Shown: piece by piece, positions 1 through 10,022 of the stretch | Layout of the letters: every line of letters starts with the position of its first letter | Position numbering within the stretch: the stretch's first letter is position 1 | DNA from: Welwitschia mirabilis | Lineage: Eukaryota > Gnetophyta > Gnetopsida > Welwitschiales | Length of the DNA: 64,000 nt | NCBI GenBank assembly: GCA_051453625.1 | Contig: JBOZIK010000001.1 | Location: 55,868,560 to 55,932,559 of the forward strand | Direction of reading: 5' to 3' | The notes under the pieces: model-generated | What the model was told of the DNA's origin: nothing | Databases searched by the model: none | The model's input: the letters and a program-made list of their open reading frames with translations, nothing else | Position numbers and translations under genes: made by a program

Positions 1-1120
1 TGCCTTTAGAGTACGGATATCACTCGTTCTTGATTCAGTAAATTTGATAAAGCTCTCCTCCTATAGAAGTAAAATAAATGAAGCTCTTGATTTGACCTTA
101 AATGTATAGAGGATGCCAATAGTAGATCTCCTTCAGTCAAAAATATAGATGCTAAGATATAATAGTGATAGTCACCCAAATACAATGCTTGATCCTTTAA
201 ATCCAATAGATTTGTTCAAATGAAAATAGTTCCAAAAGATTATTTGGTCATCTATGCATGAGCTATTTCTATTGGAAGGCTTTTAGGGTTTATTACATTT
301 GAAATGCACTTCCAATAGCTATAAATGGTAAGAAAATGACTACCTAATAGCTACATAATGGATACATAATGTTTAGAAAAATTTTACTTCTGTCCCATCT
401 AGTTGACCCCACAAAAATCCAGTCGACCCCATGTAGTACCTTGAGTTACACAGATTGCCTGAGTGAAAAATTCAGTTGCCCCAATTTCTTATGATTTCCT
501 ATCCAGGCGGCCCCATCTGGGTCCAGTCGATCCTAGTCTGGTCGCCCGCCACTTTATCCAGTCGCCCGCTCCTCTGATAAAATTACTTTCCAGTTTCCTG
601 CATTGATTCCAGTCGACCCCTTCAAGTGTCTAGTCGACCCCTTCAGGTGTCTGGTCAACCCCATGACGGTCGGCTTAGGCGTACCAACTGCATAGTGCTA
701 AGGTCCAGTTGATCCCATCATAGGTCTGGTCAACCCCTTATCATTCAGGCCGGGAATACTGTTTAGCAAGTCCTCAAATCTAGTAAACCCCATAAAGGTT
801 CGGTCGACTTCTTTCCATTCAGTTCAGGGACACTGGTTCTTGAGGTTACAGGTCTGGTCGAATCCATCAAAAATCCAGTTGACCCCTCTGATTACAGTTC
901 ATTTTCTATCTACTTCAGGTGTGGTCGATCCTTTGAAAATCTGGTTAACCCCATCAAGAGGGTAAAAGAACTAACAGGTTTCTAGTACTCAGAAGTTGAT
1001 GATTTCGGTTCCATCTTTCAACCTACAATTAATTTAACATCTTCTGCATAAGATACATAAAATTTTCTATACAGAAAACATTAGTTTTACATCAATTAGC
1101 AAAACATAATCCAACAAACA
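1..1120 (-). mobile_element. Partial minus-oriented copia-type LTR
   Basis: Read on the minus strand, the sequence starts near 1120 with TGTTTGTTGGATTATG and continues 'GCTAATTGATGTAAAA', the usual opening of plant copia LTRs ('TGTTGG...TTTGATGTCAA'). It is preceded (1121-1130) by a weak purine tract. About 160 to 740 bp into the LTR lies a dense array of CAGTCGACCCC-like motifs (385-960), comparable with the array in the minus copia LTR at 15640-15860. The LTR runs off the window start. A short minus-strand open frame at 6-206 lies inside it; I do not recognise its product. No matching partner LTR is visible, so it may be a solo or truncated LTR. Confidence 0.5.
385..960. repeat. Degenerate CCAGTCGACCCC motif array
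   Basis: About fifteen to twenty imperfect copies of a 10-14 bp motif (CCAGTCGACCCC, GGTCTGGTCAACCCC and variants) are spaced irregularly, mostly 25-50 bp apart. GC content here is clearly higher than in the surroundings. The same motif family recurs at 15640-15860, 17600-17835 and, in the opposite orientation, 21740-22330, each time within or beside copia elements. It therefore belongs to the copia LTR family and is not a host satellite. Confidence 0.7.
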
Positions 1121-1131
1121 TCCCCATCCAA

Positions 1132-1173
1132 TGTTTTGAATGTGGAGTAAATGGATACACAATGAATACATGC
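1132..1173 (+). pseudogene. Possible gag zinc-knuckle trace
   Basis: The plus strand reads CFECGVNGYTMNTC, which fits the retroviral-type CX2CX4HX4C zinc knuckle except that the histidine is tyrosine. The frame continues lysine-rich for about twenty residues and then hits stops. The piece lies between the minus-oriented LTR start at 1120 and the gypsy LTR at 1574, so it may be a leftover of a third element that both interrupted. The match rests on 14 residues only. Confidence 0.3.
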
Positions 1174-1573
1174 AAGAAAGATGAGATCAATGGAAAAAAG
1201 GAGGATATTAATAGAAAGCAAGGATGATAGGAGGTAAAGAAGAAAAATACAAGAAAGTAGCTAGCCTCTATTTCGAATAACGCATTATTATCATAGACAA
1301 ATAACTTTAACATTCTATTAGAAGAGGAGCCAGAGTAGCCCTGAAAGATAGCTGAGAAGCCTTACAATGGGGATAACTGAAGAAAAGAAGCAGACTAGAC
1401 CCTTGTAAGTCTACCTATGGATGAAGAAACAACAGTACACATGTGGAGCATAATGAAGACATGCTACAAGTAAGCAATATGGATGCCTTGACAAAAAACA
1501 TTACAACACAAAGGGTTTGAACCAATATTTATAAGAGGAAAATAGAGAAAAAATTGAGGAGGAACCTCCAAAA
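1174..1573. other. Unassigned spacer
   Basis: I see no gene or repeat boundary here. The plus strand is purine-rich around 1200-1270, and the long minus-strand frame at 1092-1313 is the phenylalanine-rich complement of that purine tract, not a credible protein. Confidence 0.4.
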
Positions 1574-2262
1574 TGTTAATCAATTCTTATAGAGATACGT
1601 AATTTGACTTGTTCGTTGCTCACTCTATCATGTGTTTAACCTTTTTCTTGTACTTTCTTTTACTACCAATATTTACCCTAAAAAATTTAAGCCATGTCCT
1701 ACCCTCCTCCCCCTGCCTCCCAAATCTTGTAGCCTAACTTTTCTAAACCCATGACCTAACGATGTTCACTACTTATATCAGTTACCATTTGCCTTTCTTT
1801 ATCACACTGATACAATATTGTTAGAAGGGGTTAGCAGTATATTTTATTTGCAAGAATAACGTTTACATCTCAAATATGAAAGAGTAATGCAGCCTTTCCC
1901 AAAGGTCAAAGATTAACATGTAATCCTTCATTTTAGATGATAATGCTAATTTTCATTGTTTCTGCCACTAAAAAGTCCATTTACAATAATAAAACTCTCC
2001 TATCTTGTGAAGCATGACACTCTATCTTCTTCCTATTGTAAAGGAGTTCACTCTTAGAGTAACCTTATGCTCATAGTCAATAGCCAAAATGTTGTGCTGG
2101 ATAAGCGCTTCACGAGAGTCGCACTTAAAAATTCAGGAGAGCAAGTTATGAGAATTCAGCATGGGTTGGTTGATATTTGACAACCAAATATACTGTAGGC
2201 AATTCTTACACCAAGTGCAAAAATCTCGGATTAGGCAGTGAAAACTTGTAGAGAGGGCAAGG

Positions 2263-2550
2263 ACAAGTGATCCAAATGAACCACTCATGCAATTCCTAAA
2301 TCAACTTTTGAGTGAGGTAGAATCTAGAAGCAATAATCTTGACTTTGAATTGAGAGAAAAAATTAAAGCCCTAGAGATAGAGATTAGTAAAGTACCAACA
2401 GTGTCATTGCATCCATTAGACGAGCTTGAAATTGCAAAGAAATTGGATGAATGTCAGCCAAACTAAACTCATTAGATGAATTATTATCCTCAACTTCTAT
2501 AGAAGATGTGCGAGTCCGAAATATTTTAAACAAACAACTAATATGTGAAT
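2263..2550 (+). pseudogene. Reading frame inside the LTR, acidic leucine-rich
   Basis: This frame encodes about 95 residues of mostly charged, leucine-spaced sequence, beginning TSDPNEPLMQFLNQLLSEVE and continuing with segments such as LRDE-like 'ELREKIKAL' and 'LHPLDELEI'. One single-base frameshift lies near 2449. The matching stretch of the 3' LTR (13641-13890) encodes clearly related residues (SNPNQPLMQFLNQLISEVES) and is shifted at a different place, so the frame was once open. The composition suggests a helical or coiled-coil protein. I do not recognise the family. Alternatives are an ORF1-like gene of the retroelement or a captured exon. Confidence 0.45.
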
Positions 2551-2797
2551 GCCTTCTATTACTACTATAGCCAAGAAGCATAAAAAATCTACTGTTACTA
2601 GTGTAGCTACAAAGCAAAATAGCCTAGAGAAATGATTTTCGCTAAATTATCCCTATTTATCTCTTTCATTAGAAGGGGTTAAGCATTTTTTCTTTTTTTT
2701 TCCTTTTTTTTTCTTTTTTTTTTTTGGAATTTTACTTTAAACTATTAAACTCTTAGTGTAAGGGCTGGATTCTTCACAAGCTTTTGACTTATAAGAG

Positions 2798-3109
2798 ATG
2801 GCACAATTGGATTATTATAGAGTTTGGATGCCTCACCTTTTGTTTTTTTTTAACGCTATTCTACTCAATCTTACACTGGTTATCATTTATGTTTTCCATC
2901 ATTTAACTGTAATTCTCCATGCATGCACTAGTGCATGGATTTCTTTGGTCATTTTCACTCTTCATGTGATTTCTTTTTGCAAGTCCAAACCTCCAATTAT
3001 CCACCGCCAACCTGACGCTGACACTTGCGCTGTGCGATGTCCATTCGTTTTATTGGGCTCTCGTCATGCTTACCTCATAATCGTTTTTGTGATGACATCT
3101 AGTAGTTGA
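2798..3109 (+). CDS. Open frame inside the LTR with hydrophobic segments
   Basis: A 103-codon frame opens with MAQLDYYRV. Residues about 12-35 and 44-60 are strongly hydrophobic and could be membrane segments; the tail carries several cysteines and basic residues. The counterpart in the 3' LTR (14165-14470) starts identically but has TGA in place of the tryptophan codon at residue 10, and further breaks. No family is recognised. Being AT-rich and T-rich, the frame could simply be open by chance; partial conservation of the downstream peptide (for example IIHRQ) is the only support. Confidence 0.25.
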   Translation: MAQLDYYRVWMPHLLFFFNAILLNLTLVIIYVFHHLTVILHACTSAWISLVIFTLHVISFCKSKPPIIHRQPDADTCAVRCPFVLLGSRHAYLIIVFVMTSSS

Positions 3110-3939
3110 TGGGCCTCAGCAGTGGGACTGTTACCAGAAACAACAGTGGACGTCTGAGCAGAGAGAGCAGATCGAGAATATGTCTTTCATTTGCCAGGCT
3201 GAAAACTGGGATTGACATGGGTGAAGACTTATGATGGATGCACTGGTGGTAGAACAGAGTGACTGCTTCTCCTACGTGTTAACAATTCCGCGCTGCTGCT
3301 AGAAGAGTCCAGTCATTGAAGATCTCCTGCCAGAAGTGGCTTACAGTCAGCAGGTCGCCAATGGCTGCAAAGGTGGTGTTCTTGAAGCATACGTCCTCGA
3401 TCAATCAAAGGCGATGACTTCATTTTAGCCCCGGGTACACTTGCAGTTCTCCCACAAAGGCCATTCCTTCCAAGTTCTTGAGCAATGACCGTTGTCATTA
3501 GATACAGGCTCTACTTACTTGAAAGGTTATTTGCTAGTATTTGCAGTTTCTGGCGTCGAGTGGTCTGACTTGCTGCGTTTTTCTATCGAGTTTTTACAAC
3601 AAGATGTTTGTGTCGTGTCCTGCATGTACCTGTAGCTGCATGAACAGATCCACCTGTGCCACAGACAATACCTCGGCTCTGTTGGCCTTTTCGGCATTCC
3701 AGGAACTGATAAAATGCAGAGTAAACGTGGCCGGTGAGAATTCACTGGCATATCAAGCTGAATTACAAAGAACACTGGCAGATCAAGGTTACCGCTACCA
3801 ACTTCGACTTTAAAAAGAACCTCTCAGATGGAGCATCGTTATGCAGCATTCCATGGATTACTTTGCTAAGACATCCCGAATATCATGTCGCACCGTTCAC
3901 CAAAATCCCACTTTTAGATTGAAGTGACAATGTTAAAGG

Positions 3940-4850
3940 AAAGGGGGCATGATCAAATCCCATCGGGAAGATTCAACGATTAAAGAAATGGCAGCAAAGG
4001 GATGTAAATGGGCATAAAAAGAGACGACAGCACTCCAACGAGGGCAGATCATAGCGAAGAAGCGACATAGCAAGAAAATCGATGCTCCAAAAAAAAAATA
4101 TAGGGTCATTGAACAGGAGGTGGAGACGTTGAAAGGGACATCTATCGCACAGAAAACTGCAAAAAGAGACGCTAATGCATCAGAGGAAGAAGCAGCAATG
4201 GAGATCAGATCAGAACCAGAAAGGGAGGCATCAAAAAAACGCACAACGAAGCAGTGATGAAAGGCGGAAGAGGCCGTTGCAAACGACGAAGCAAAATGCA
4301 GACAGAGGCATTCAGAGAGAGAAGAAACGCATCAGAGCAAAGATCAATCAAAGCGTCACCAAAGAGGCACAACATTCAAAGTAGAGACTGATCAGGGGAG
4401 AGACACAGAAGCAACAAAGAACACAGGAAAGACCGCGTAGAAAGTCAAGAACTTAAGCGACGGCAACAGGGAGAAATGGCGAAGAACACCAGAAGAGAGA
4501 CATTGAAGTGAAGATCATAGCGCATCAAAGGGACATATAGCCAAATACAAGATGGCAGATCGTAGGCATCAAAGCAACAGCATCACAGACGGCGCATCAG
4601 GTCAGAAAGGACGATGCATCACATCAGGAAGAAAAGAAGGATAATATCAAAGAGGAGGCAGCTAGAAGAAAGGCAGTGAATAAACAGAATTTTTTTAACA
4701 GTGAGATAGCACTTTGAGAAGCAGCACAAGCTGTGCCAAGGGACATTTAAGGAGATAGAACCGACATTAGCAAAAGCCAGAACACATCACTGAAAGAAAG
4801 CACAAAACAAGAAGTGAGCTTTAGAAGAGGCGCAGCACAGTCAATACTGC
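3940..4850 (+). repeat. Purine-rich, T-poor stretch in the LTR
   Basis: For about 900 bp the plus strand consists mostly of A and G with some C and few T. It contains many loose repeats of elements like GAAGAAGC, GCATCAGA and GACAGCA. Open frames on both strands (for instance 4175-4384 plus and 3933-4244 minus) follow from the scarcity of stop codons in such sequence and show no domain. The stretch lies in the 3' half of the LTR, where the R or U5 region would be expected. It is absent from the broken 3' LTR copy. Confidence 0.6.
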
Positions 4851-5194
4851 AAATTTATGCAAAGCATTATATCTATCTTCGATTGATTCAGACATTGTAA
4901 TTTCCAAATTACTCTCCTATGCAAAGCTTCGATTTTATGATTTGAAAAAAGATCTCTATTATTCAACATTTACATTGAGATTTGATTTATTTGAATAATA
5001 GTTTAAAACCTAAATTTCTGTGTTATTGTACTCTAGTTTTCAGTTGAATATAGAGTTCATGCAGATGTTTAAAACTATAATAGAAATTTATCTTCTATTT
5101 CTGACATTTGAGACATAACACAACAACATCTATTATATTAGACAAAATTCAAAAGAATCGAACTGAGTTAAAATAAATTTGATGTTGCGAGGAA

Positions 5195-5415
5195 ATAATC
5201 GTAATGGTTTTGGGACTAGAAGAAGGGTCTAGATAAAATTCAAACATCATTCAATCATTCAAAATCAGGAATACAACATTGCGAGAAAAATTTCATAAAC
5301 ATTTTAGTGCTAGAAGGAGGTCCATGCTTAAACGCCATGGGGTATAAAATCAAAAATCAATTTGACATTGCAAAGTTCAGTCATAATAGTTTTGGTGCTA
5401 AAAGGAGGTCACCTA
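5195..5415 (+). promoter_or_regulatory. Three tandem primer-binding-site-like motifs
   Basis: Three imperfect units of roughly 90 bp each contain an ATTGCGAGG-like block followed by TTTTGGTGCTAGAAGGAGGT or a close variant (motif at about 5204, 5300 and 5387). In Tat-group gypsy elements a TGGCGCTAGAAGGAGGG-like sequence just downstream of the 5' LTR is thought to be the tRNA primer site. Here it occurs three times, just ahead of gag. I cannot assign the tRNA. The first copy is the likeliest functional site by position. Confidence 0.5.
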
Positions 5416-5481
5416 GTATAGGTTCCTATTTGTTCGTTTGACCCTTTACACTTTGTCTACCTGTTTATCTTATCTACAACC

Positions 5482-6900
5482 TTGTTACAAAACAAAACAA
5501 GCATCATGCTAGTTTCAACAAGAGGCAAAAAAGCCTGCATAAAGGACACTTCTACTCTAACCACTAGTCAACTTCATTTCATGCTTGACTATAGAAGTTA
5601 TTGGGAAACCTATCTGCAACATGCCATGGCAAGAGTGAGATTAATAGCTATGGGAAAGTTAGGCTTAATAAATGAAGATATAGAAAAAGATAATTCTTTC
5701 TCTAATAAGAATAATGAATATGATGAATTCATAAATGAATGGGATGACTACAAGAAACCAACAATCTTAGGAAAACTGAAATCACAAACATCAAAAAAGT
5801 ATGATGACACTGATGATAACCTATTTGAGTATTAGACTGATCAAGAAGAACTAATAAGAAAGCAATAAACTATGAGTAGGAATGTGGTTCACCTAGATTT
5901 CGCAAACCTCTAGGAAGTGGTCAATGACATAAACAAAGCCTAAAAAACAAAAAGAATTATCTCAACACACACTTTGATGATATGCCTATTCATCCTTCTA
6001 TCCCTCACAAGATCATTTCACCTAGCGAAATGCATGATTTTGAGAAATTTATAGGTGTCTAAGACCTCGTTATACATACTAGAAGCTATAAACATGCCTG
6101 TCACATGTACAATATTGAATGAAACACAACCTATCACTTATTTTGTCAATCCCTTAAATGATAATCACTCGAATCATATCATTGCATATCAACTCATTCA
6201 ATCACAAGTCTAAAATAACTACCAGAAATGTTTGTTCAACATTACTCCATCAACATCACAAAATGAATGACATTAGATGCTTTAGCCATAATGAATCAAC
6301 AATTTAACAAAATACCACAAGACTATGCATGACGATGGAGGATCACTGCATTGTAACTAGAAACCCCCATTGAAGATTCTAACATGGCATATCTCCTACA
6401 AAATCATATATTCCATATGTTTTAGAACACCTCAGAATGTAATCATTTGAGACATTCGAATAAGATGTTACACTAGCAAAAAGAATTGAAGTTGTACGAA
6501 ACAATAAGGAGCCATTAAATATGGTACTTCCTCATAAGGTGAATTATCAAGAAAAGATAACAACAACAACAAAGGAAATAATCCAAAGAATGTCGCAATT
6601 ATAAATCAACCTTATTAATCGACTTATCCTTCTCAATCAACATATTCATCTCAACTGATGGGTAATCCAATGATGCAACAAACATAATCTCAAGCTCCTT
6701 TCCCACCAAACGCCTTTGCATTTGAACTAGTTATAGAATAACCCTATTATCTACCTCCTTAACTAATGCAAAATCTATAAGAAGCATAAAATTTACAACA
6801 ACAACCTCCTCAAACTTAATAACAAATATATACATCTCGAAACTAGAATCAAAATTGATTCCAAAACCAAAATCGAATTCAAAGACTTAGAAGAAATTTC
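5482..6900 (+). pseudogene. Gypsy gag remains
   Basis: The first 117 codons (5482-5835) are open and encode an acidic, lysine-rich N-terminal gag region with no specific motif. Downstream, around 5985-6190, stop-broken translation reads PSEMHDFEKFIGV and 'HTRSYKHACHMYN', matching the gag core of Tat-type elements (P...F.KF.G..DP..H...Y...M), followed by a degraded 'YHLFCQSL' (F..SL..A...W in the family). The region 6190-6900 is glutamine- and asparagine-rich and heavily interrupted. Gag would form the virus-like particle. The N gap at 6949-7124 removes the junction to protease. The plus frame 6901-7233 is only the gap read through. Confidence 0.6.
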
Positions 6901-7559
6901 ATGAGGATAGACATACCATTGATGAAAATTCTTTCAACCTTATTGCAANNNNNNNNNNNNNNNNNNNNNNNNNNNNNNNNNNNNNNNNNNNNNNNNNNNN
7001 NNNNNNNNNNNNNNNNNNNNNNNNNNNNNNNNNNNNNNNNNNNNNNNNNNNNNNNNNNNNNNNNNNNNNNNNNNNNNNNNNNNNNNNNNNNNNNNNNNNN
7101 NNNNNNNNNNNNNNNNNNNNNNNNATTTAATACAATTCTTATTGCAACCAATGAACAATTTACAATTTATAAGAACCCTTCCTTATTAGCATTCTACATC
7201 ACAATCATCACAAAATGTGATAGTTCAAGATAACATTTCTTTTTATGAAATTTATATCATTCAAGATTGACTGGTAAATCCTCTAGGATAAATCATTTAA
7301 GAGAACAAATGAAAACTAGAATCCTTAATTCACATGGAACATACTTAAACTTGACCTACCCCTCGACCCAATGTTCAGTTACAGTTGCATGCCTCTAAAG
7401 TAGAGGAATAATGTCATTATTTTTTTTATTGATTAAAAACTCCGAGTCTTATAGACAAGCATTCGAAAGACTATGTGAGAAACAATTAACCATAAAATTA
7501 CCTTGAAAATAAAAACCTGCTTAAAAGTAGGTAAATGCTCAAAAGAGTAATAAGGATCA

Positions 7560-8060
7560 AGAGGTGGTTCAATTCTAACTTGATGAAATTTCATCTACAT
7601 CTCAGAAGACTATAATAACTAAACCATCCTACATTTTAGTGAATATCAGACCTAGTAAAGTAGTGAGGGCTTTTGTCGAATGTGGGGCTGAACTAAACAT
7701 ATTAAATCATCATGTCTTAATAAACTCAACTTATAACATCTATTGAATTCGAAAAAGAGTGTAACAATTAGAGGCTTTAATGATCATAAAGATAAATATA
7801 AAGGAATAATCACCCTACCAGTTGAGGTAACCCAAAAAGTTAAAGACATTTAATTTCATGTAATTAATAATACCACAACATTCATTCTATTATTAGGTTA
7901 TTCTTGGATTATAGACACAAGGGAAATTATATCATTACCTCATCAACAGCTTAAGTTTATTGAATTAAAGATCTCAGTGCCACTGGAAAGAAATCATAGA
8001 GTGGCGAATGTCAAAGCACCATCTTAATCATCTTCCTCATCATCACCTAAAATTATAGAA
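7560..8060 (+). pseudogene. Gypsy aspartic protease remains
   Basis: Broken translation gives VRAFVECGAELNILNHHVL, the counterpart of the family's VDxGASxNxL active-site segment. It is followed by 'FNDHKDKYKGIITLPVEV', 'FHVINNTTTFILLLGYSWI' and 'ISLPHQQLKF', which match the conserved tail of Tat/Ogre proteases (LP..VG...FxV......YN.ILGR.WI.....VPSS.HQ.LKF). The catalytic DSG is replaced by ECG and several stops and shifts interrupt the frame, so it cannot be active. Protease normally matures the Gag-Pol polyprotein. This is the strongest evidence for the Tat/Ogre assignment. Confidence 0.75.
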
Positions 8061-8089
8061 AAATGAATCATTCTGTTTTTACACTTTGA

Positions 8090-8779
8090 ACATTATCCCA
8101 TGGACCTTCATCTTATGAAGGTCTTGCAAATTATTGATGCACAACTCTTAGATTCATGATGGAATCGATTCCTTCCTCATGACTTTCCCATTAGCCCATA
8201 ATCATTTTCTTCCATTTCAAATTTCTAAAAAAAAGAAAAAAAATTACATCTTGAATACTTTACCTTTAACTCTTTTTGTTACAGTAATTCATTACATTCA
8301 TTTGCATTTCCTTTTTATTCAAAACCTCATCCATTTCATGTTCCATAGCTCATCACCTAATTATCATCATTTATTTGCATTTTTTAATTCTACTTAATCT
8401 TGTCATCAATATTTGTCTTAAATTTATTTATTTTCTTTCATTGATTAATGCTTGGATACATCTTTTTAGCAAGTTAACTTTGAAATGGCTAAGTCTCTAT
8501 CTTATAGAGAAGTGCATTTTGAATGACTTCATTCAGTTTCTTGATTTAGATGCTAAGAAAAACTCAGGATCAATGGACGATAGTTGAAATTACATTAGCA
8601 ATTATCATAATACTCTTAGCATAATAGAAGAAATTGAGTAGAAAAATCCTCTTGATTAAGAGGTAAGTCTTTCTTTGATCTTTACATAAATGACTCCTTA
8701 GTAGTATTTCTTGGCTAACATCATTTCTTTGTTTGATTGTTTATTTACTCGATCTTGTTTTAAATAACACTCGAGTTTT
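8090..8779 (+). other. Eroded post-protease region
   Basis: Short plus-strand frames (8179-8397, 8375-8587) have no domain I can name. The sequence AAGAGGTAAGTC at 8659-8670 fits a plant 5' splice site. Ogre elements are known to carry an intron between the protease and RT regions, so this could be its donor; no acceptor could be assigned with confidence. Confidence 0.25.
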
Positions 8780-9240
8780 TATGATAGTACATTTCCTACT
8801 TTATGACATTTACAATGGTAAGATTGGATTTCACCCAATCTTAATACATTCCTATGCTTATGGCACTTAATGTCTCATCTTCTCCTATCCTACTATCAAT
8901 TATATCAAATCTAATGCTTGCCTTTAATAGTGAATCTTACAATTTACCATTTTAATGACCAATCAATGTTCCCAAAAAAAAAAAAAAAAAAGAAGGAATT
9001 CAAGTTAATTGGTTAAAAAAACAATATTATATGTTAGAAAAAAAAAGATCATAGTGTCCCACAACAAGTACACCAAGAAAAATATTCCCAAGAGAGGCCT
9101 TTGGTAGTGTAATATGATAGTTGTGAGAACTCCACTAAGGTATTAATTGGTCATGATTTGGCTTCGACTTGTGAATACTTATGCTCTTGGTAGTGGATGT
9201 ACTCCCCTTATCATATTAATAGAGTTTTCTTAAAATTCCA
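8780..9240 (+). repeat. Gypsy internal segment, inverted copy at 20990-21440
   Basis: The blocks TAAGATTGGATTTCACCCAA (8820-8845) and GAGGCCTTTGGTAGTGTAAT (9089-9110) plus flanks recur in reverse complement at 21415-21440 and 21080-21125, in the matching order. A poly-A run lies at 8973-8990. No coding potential is conserved. This is a non-coding segment shared by two copies of the same element family, possibly the Ogre-type intron. Confidence 0.65.
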
Positions 9241-9892
9241 TTAACTTGGCTTTCCATGACTTTGAAGCTATGACTTTGTGAGCATTTAGAACATCTTGGT
9301 TATTGGTAAGTTGGTAAGGTGTCATTTGTTGTCGTAGCCAATGATTAAATTAAGTTATAATCCTAACATTATATTGATACTTCATAGAATGACCATAGAC
9401 ATTATCATAATCACTGTCTTATCACATGTGTAACATCCCAACTAATAAGTCATCCAATAGCAGAGGAAGTACATATTAAAATATAAGGAAGGAAAAATAG
9501 CTAAAGTCTTAGTCTATTCTATGAGATAATATCCGATAGGATTGGTATGAAAACACATGGTGACCTGGTTGGGCTTAGAAATTGTATTGCCTAATTTTAC
9601 ATGTAAAAAGTTGAGTTAAAGTTCTAACACAATGAGAGCAAATTTAAAAAAAGATAGATTCATGCTTCCGTACAATTCAAGTAGATTTGGCATAAGCTTG
9701 CCCACAACGATTTAGATACATAAAGTTGATGGCCCCCTTAACATAAGTAATTGTGACAAGCTTTTCATGCTCCAAGTTCCATTTAAAACATGCTAATAAT
9801 AGCTAATAGACATTCCCAACTTTAAAGAGAGAGAACTAAACTTCTAAACTTCTAAACTCAAAATTTATTTAAACCAAAATGATGTATATACA
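9241..9892. other. No gene seen; gypsy internal remnant
   Basis: AT-rich sequence with no open frame of interest. The phrase TGTAACATCCCAACTAATAA at 9430 resembles ends of other plant LTR elements, but no partner was found. Confidence 0.3.
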
Positions 9893-9996
9893 GTATTGTA
9901 TGACCCAACCCATAAATTGATTCAAGTAGGACTCAAACTCAAGACCTACACATTTACTAATTTTTATAAAAACCACTTGACCACTTATTATGTTGT
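9893..9996 (-). mobile_element. tRNA-derived SINE-like fragment
   Basis: On the minus strand, AAGTGGTCAAGTGG (A-box-like) is followed about 35 bp later by CTTGAGTTTGAGTCCTAC, which resembles a tRNA B box (GGTTCGANTCC). The spacing fits the 5' head of a plant SINE. No poly-A or poly-T tail and no target-site duplication is clear, so the body is short or decayed. It could also be an old tRNA pseudogene. Confidence 0.3.
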
Positions 9997-10022
9997 GCTA
10001 TTAAGATACATATAGTATTTAA

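Larger units (their letters stand above)
1574..5195 (+). repeat. 5' LTR of the Tat/Ogre-like element
   Basis: The left end TGTTAATC at 1574 aligns with TAGTTACAG at 12971, just after the polypurine tract. Homology with the 3' copy runs to 3597. The remaining LTR (3597 to about 5195) has no partner in the window because the 3' copy is broken. I place the right end just before the first primer-site-like motif at about 5205; this boundary is uncertain by 100 bp or more. A poly-T stretch lies at 2684-2727. This copy keeps many CpG dinucleotides that the 3' copy has lost. Confidence 0.6.

Noticed and set aside
31-60. 19-bp identity AATTTGATAAAGCTCTCCT with 43780 as proof of a shared LTR
   Set aside because: Flanking sequence does not align well; could be chance or a short common motif.
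1092-1313. Phenylalanine-rich minus-strand peptide
   Set aside because: Complement of a purine-rich stretch; spans an LTR boundary.
3933-4244. Alanine- and serine-rich minus-strand frame opposite the purine tract
   Set aside because: Composition effect of a T-poor strand; no domain and overlapped by plus frames of equal length.
6901-7233. Open frames across N gaps (here and at 18504-18812, 22495-23307, 55010-55267, 60877-61332)
   Set aside because: They are open only because N is not read as stop; no coding evidence lies in the gap.
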